64,000 nt of DNA from Trachythela sp. YZ-2020 (Eukaryota > Cnidaria > Anthozoa > Malacalcyonacea > Clavulariidae): assembly GCA_016169945.1 (NCBI GenBank), contig JADLSH010000212.1, positions 1,086,001 through 1,150,000 on the forward strand, read 5' to 3'. A model generated the notes under the pieces. It had not been told where the DNA came from and made no database searches. It worked only from the letters and a program-made list of their open reading frames with translations. A program made the position numbers and the translations under genes. Shown here piece by piece: positions 60,056 to 64,000 of the stretch. How positions within the stretch are numbered: the stretch's first letter is position 1; every line of letters starts with the position of its first letter.

Positions 60056-62534
60056 TTCGGGCGCTACTTGAAAACAAGATAAATAATTAGGATTAACCAT
60101 ATAAAATCCAAATCCACTTGTTTACACTTCCAAAATCTGCAGTTTCCGTATATTTCTTCTTGGAAAATACAATAAATCAAGATCTTTTGAAATCGATCGC
60201 CGCCATTTTTTTCAGGGTGCTTGGTGTAATATGGCCGATATATAGTGCATTTGGTGGTTCCATATTGATTTTTACATGAAGTTTCTCAAACATCCGCTGA
60301 AATAAAGTAAATATGGCGTTTCAGAATTATTGTTTTTTAGTCATTTTGAAGGGAAAAATGAGTACAAATTTTACCGAAGTTTCGTTCCAAAAGTTGCCAG
60401 GATTGTTAAAATATATGGCTATCTCTTAACGGGTTTCAAAGGGTCGTTGCGCGGAGACATTTTCAGTTTTATTCGCGGTAATGTGAGGGGATGAGTGAAA
60501 ATAGTAGTGAAAACATTTACAGTGGAAACTGTGTTTAATTGTTTATCTTTGCAGAGGTCTTGGCAGGTTCAATATAGAACTTTCTTTTGTGAAGAAAAAC
60601 TGTCTGGTATCAGAAGTGATAAAATAAACTAACATTTTTTGTGTTGTGGGAAATCCTGTTCCGTATTAACAGAAGATGCAAAACGGTGACATATCAGACA
60701 TGAGACATCCTTCATCAACAGAAAAACAAGAACATGGAACATTTTTCCTGATGAACTCAAACCTTAGCCTCATCCAGATTTAAATCGCTACTTTATGGAT
60801 ATTTCACTGTTGCCATAAACATAAACTATGAACCTGAAAATCCCAGGTCTTGGAAATCGATCTGTTTAAAATGTGATACTGCTCGTAGTCTTAATGCTGC
60901 TTCACTCTCTTGTGGTTCTTCATACTTGTATTGTACTCTTATTTTAATTTAATGTAATTGTATATTTACATAGTATTTGTTATAGGGCCCACATATAGAG
61001 GATGTCGTACACTTCCACTCGACACATTCAAGCAAGGATTGTGGAGCCGATTTAAAAGGAGCATATCTACAGGCTATCTATATATCTATCATATCCTTGC
61101 GTGAGTGTGTTGAGTGTTAGTGTGAGACAGGATGCAAGACCATAGCCTGTAGCCTGTACCTGCAGAAAGGCTGACTTGAAGTGCACCGACTTGTGCATGT
61201 ACATGTTGTGTAGAATAAAGCATGAGTTAATGAAGACGGGGAACAGGATGATATGACCCATTCTGATGAGAACAGACTATAGATATAAAGATGCACGTAT
61301 CATTGTCTTTTATGGGAAAACCCAGGGTAGCTGACTAGGTTAACATGCTACAAACTCTAAGGAATACTTATTTTTATTTAACTTTGCCACGTAAAGGAGT
61401 GTCAGGGTCACCATTTGCACTTATTTTTCCTCTAAGGGCCTGTTTATATGAGGGCAAGTTACACGACAAGGCAAGTTACTCGGCATGCCGGGACACAGAA
61501 GTGACTTGTTTATATGGAACCGAGTAATAGTGTATTTGACTGCCGAATACAGTGTAATTATGCTTCTTTTATACACTTTTGAGGGCTAGATTAGGCTATG
61601 ATATTTATCAAAGTAGGAAAACAAAGGAAACATGCATGCACTGCATGTGCAGAAATGCCCAACTACCGGGAAAGAAATGATGACAACACATAGATTTCGT
61701 GTGAATATCCGGATATAAAGCTTTACATTCTTAATTACATGACGTTTTTAGCCTTGTAAAGACGAGCAAGTTCTATTTGTTCGTGTGTATGACACAAATA
61801 CTACCATCCATATTCATGGTAGTACCCATGTGCACTGCAGCGGCTGCAGAAACCACAATCATTTCCAGATAGAGAGACAAATGGCCCGCCGGTGAACAAG
61901 TGCCCGGCCCTGGGGAAATTTGGCAAGTACTAATGTCCGGCTCATGGGCAACGAAAGTTTGAAAATACCAGTGGTAGCCCGGGGGGGATGGCACAATGCT
62001 AGAATTGACTGATGCATAAGGCTAATGACTAAAAAACAATCAGCAGCGGCATATTTACTTCATGTCAGCGGATGTTTGAGAAACTTCATGTAAAAATCAA
62101 TGCGGAACCACGAAATACACTATAATTATTTAGTAGAATCAGATTAGTATACTATTGTAAATGCTGTAATTTAATTGGCTACGCTACTCGCTATCTAATT
62201 GTCGATAGATAGCGAGTAGCGAAACAGGCATCTCCTCGGCCCGAATTTTAACAAATTTATTTCAATGAATTATGAAAAACGTTTTGAAATACTGCTTTCA
62301 TGCTGGTTTCTATACTACGACAATTAGATTATTCGCTCTCGATTTCTATGAGATGATAGTTCATTCGGACTTCGCCCTTATCAACTATCACCTCATAGAA
62401 ATCTTGACCTCATAATCTAATTGTTAAATAGTGCATATTACACCAATATACGAAAACGGCAGGTTTTTGGAAGTGTAAACATGTGAATTGTTAATCCTAA
62501 TTATTTATCTTGTTTTCAAGTAATGCCCGAAACC
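60056..62534. mobile_element. 2.5-kb element with long imperfect inverted arms
   Basis: TACTTGAAAACAAGATAAAT at 60065 is complementary to ATTTATCTTGTTTTCAAGTA at about 62504. Further arm parts pair between 60113-60135 and 62475-62490, and between 60260-60315 and 62046-62115 (AAGTTTCTCAAACATCCGCT). The ends look like TTCGGGC. No transposase is seen, and inner palindromes lie at 62178-62225 and 62330-62415. No duplication could be called. Confidence 0.65.
62178..62226. repeat. Palindrome GCTACTCGCTATCTA
   Basis: CGCTACTCGCTATCTA and TAGATAGCGAGTAGCG flank a short ATTGTCGA loop. It is nested in the right arm of the 60056-62534 element. Confidence 0.8.
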
Positions 62535-63006
62535 GGGCAGCAAAATTCATTTCTAAGCGACTTTTCGCGCCACAGAATAAGGCCTAATTGAATTCTGTAA
62601 CAATTCTGTACCTCTATAACACTACTAACTTCCAGACGAGGGGCCTTCGCTCGAAACGTCGAAGTTCTCATTATATTTTCAGGTAGATTGACAACAACAG
62701 TAAGAGATATTATAGGTTAATATTGAAAGTGGGATAACCAATCCACATAATATAACAAGATGAGATTTACAAATATCCTCATATAATTGGGACGATATAG
62801 GTGGACCCCGCCAGGAATGATAGCTTTGCTTGTCGTCATCGGCAAAGTAGACGGCGCGTGACTTGGGATGCCTGCATTAGTGATGTATGGTCACGACAAG
62901 TTATGAGCAAGTGTGGGCACTTGGTAGAGAAACGAGCAACTGGAGGCAGACTTTTCTACAACATCGAATAACTGCTTAACTAATCCGAACTCATACACTC
63001 TAAAAA

Positions 63007-63460
63007 AAGGTGTGTTAAATTAACACACCTTTTCTGTCCAAATATTAACACACCTTTAGGTGTGTTTTGTAACACACCATAAGGTGTGTTAAACACACCT
63101 AAAGGTGTGTTTTGATACACACCATAAGGTGTGTTAAACACGCCATAAGGTGTGTTAAACACACCATAAGGTGTGTTAAACACACCTTAAGGTGTGTTTT
63201 GATACACACCATAAGGTGTGTTAAACACGCCATAAGGTGTGTTAAACACACCATAAGGTGTGTTAGAAAACACACCTAAAGGTGTGTTTTCGGCTTGTCC
63301 AAATTTCAACACACCTAAAGGTGTGTTTTGAAAGAAGGTGTGTTTTCTAACACACCAAGGTGTGTTTTCTAACACACCAAGGTGTGTTTTGGTACACACC
63401 AAGGTGTGTTTTGATACACAACAAGGTGTGTTTTATTACACAGCTAAAGCTGTGCTAGAT
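63007..63460. repeat. Minisatellite of alternating AACACACC / GGTGTGTT half-sites
   Basis: About 18 GGTGTGTT motifs alternate with inverted AACACACC motifs, forming back-to-back palindromes with 2-4 central bases, with a period of roughly 21 bp in the left part. A longer block of about 75 bp is itself duplicated (63103-63178 and 63190-63262). Right of 63330 the units change to AACACACCAAGGTGTGTTTT. Both strands appear open because the period is a multiple of three. Confidence 0.92.
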
Positions 63461-63605
63461 AACACACGTATTGATCCTGTGCTCTATTACACACCTTTCC
63501 TAAAACACAACTTAGAACACCCAAATTGAATAAGGGTTTATACAAAACAATGGATACATCAATGGACAAAACAATGGACACATTGAAAGCAGTTGACATC
63601 TTAAT

Positions 63606-63646
63606 TCTATGTTTCAATGATTGCAAGATGGTTGAAACATAGAATT
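63606..63646. repeat. Short hairpin TTCTATGTTTCAA
   Basis: TTCTATGTTTCAA pairs with TTGAAACATAGAA around a 14-nt loop, 150 bp beyond the minisatellite. Confidence 0.65.
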
Positions 63647-64000
63647 TAAATGTTATACCCATTCCCTGATTGTGCATTGCTTTGTATTTTCAAAGTTACT
63701 CTGTGGCAACCATGATTTTTGAATCTAGGTTTACCATTATATAAGAAAGCATAATACTATAATGATTGTTAAATAATTTATTAAGACTACTAAATAATGT
63801 ACAGCTTATATTATAGTTCTAGAGTTCGTTTTCAGCTAATGACATCCTACTCTTTAGTTCCGTCATTAAGGCTGAGTACTTCGTACCTTTGTAGGCATTG
63901 TCGCTTGACTGCAACACAATTTCCTGAAGGAAGGATAACACAACAACCATGCCATCCGGGTATGAAAGGTCGAAGACGAAGTACGCAGATATAACATCCA

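Noticed and set aside
63007..63460. CRISPR array
   Set aside because: Repeats are palindromic and contiguous, with no unique spacers of uniform length, and the genome is eukaryotic.
63338..63529. Open reading frames across the minisatellite on both strands
   Set aside because: They are a by-product of a repeat period near 21 bases. The translated repeats (NTPYGVF-like) mirror the DNA unit and no start or domain supports a protein.

Overview
The window reads as nuclear DNA of a marine invertebrate, most likely an anthozoan cnidarian and perhaps a stony coral. It is AT-rich. Its genes are split by GT-AG introns. It holds many non-LTR retrotransposon remnants, tRNA-derived SINEs, Penelope-like and Ty3/gypsy fragments, and many foldback DNA elements. 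It also has a secreted PAN-like/EGF/fibrinogen-like gene of a type I recall as common in corals. The assignment rests on recalled family resemblance, not on a search.

Five host genes can be supported. (1) Positions 713-9277, plus strand: five phase-compatible exons for a protein of about 358 residues with an HFLTDAFSSGH motif (H-x3-D-x5-H, the spacing seen in zinc-dependent phospholipase C/S1-P1 nuclease folds). It resembles bacterial hypothetical proteins. A decayed extra copy of part of exon 4 lies just upstream of that exon. (2) 37532-44837, plus: four exons for a 349-residue secreted protein (signal peptide, PAN/apple-like, EGF, fibrinogen-related domain). (3) 38245-39369, plus: a small three-exon gene of unknown function nested in intron 1 of gene 2. 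A decayed minus-strand gene (39819-40437) faces it. (4) 54168-54770, plus: a PTB/PID-domain protein. (5) 57052-58044, minus: the S1-to-C-terminus exon of a Kv3/Shaw-like voltage-gated potassium channel whose N-terminal exon is not in the window. Gene remnants on the minus strand are an OB-fold-like pseudogene (12969-13925) and a cysteine-rich frameshifted gene (31627-32452).

From 20100 to 41050 the DNA is built from repeated copies of the 5' region of gene 2. Two extra copies of its signal-peptide exon lie upstream: 20943 has lost its splice donor, and 24489 keeps both donor and phase. One copy of the block carries a 3.06-kb transposon (26284-29340, TTAA duplication). The uninterrupted target site survives in the sister copy at 20460.

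Mobile DNA fills most other space. Elements with readable target duplications are a Harbinger-type foldback element (1262-2387, TAA), a TA-flanked MITE (4422-4635), a hAT-type element (5447-5970, 8 bp), the TTAA element, and a 1387-bp element with a perfect 24-bp inverted repeat and a 6-bp duplication (42602-43988). A nearly whole LINE (13930-16953, minus) and a second LINE (22109-22970, plus) both have a hydrophobic N-terminal stretch followed by an NPGP motif like 2A ribosome-skipping peptides. A gypsy element with two LTR remnants and a polypurine tract occupies 49701-53939 (minus). The right end holds a paired-arm element (60056-62534) and an unusual minisatellite of alternating AACACACC/GGTGTGTT half-sites (63007-63460).
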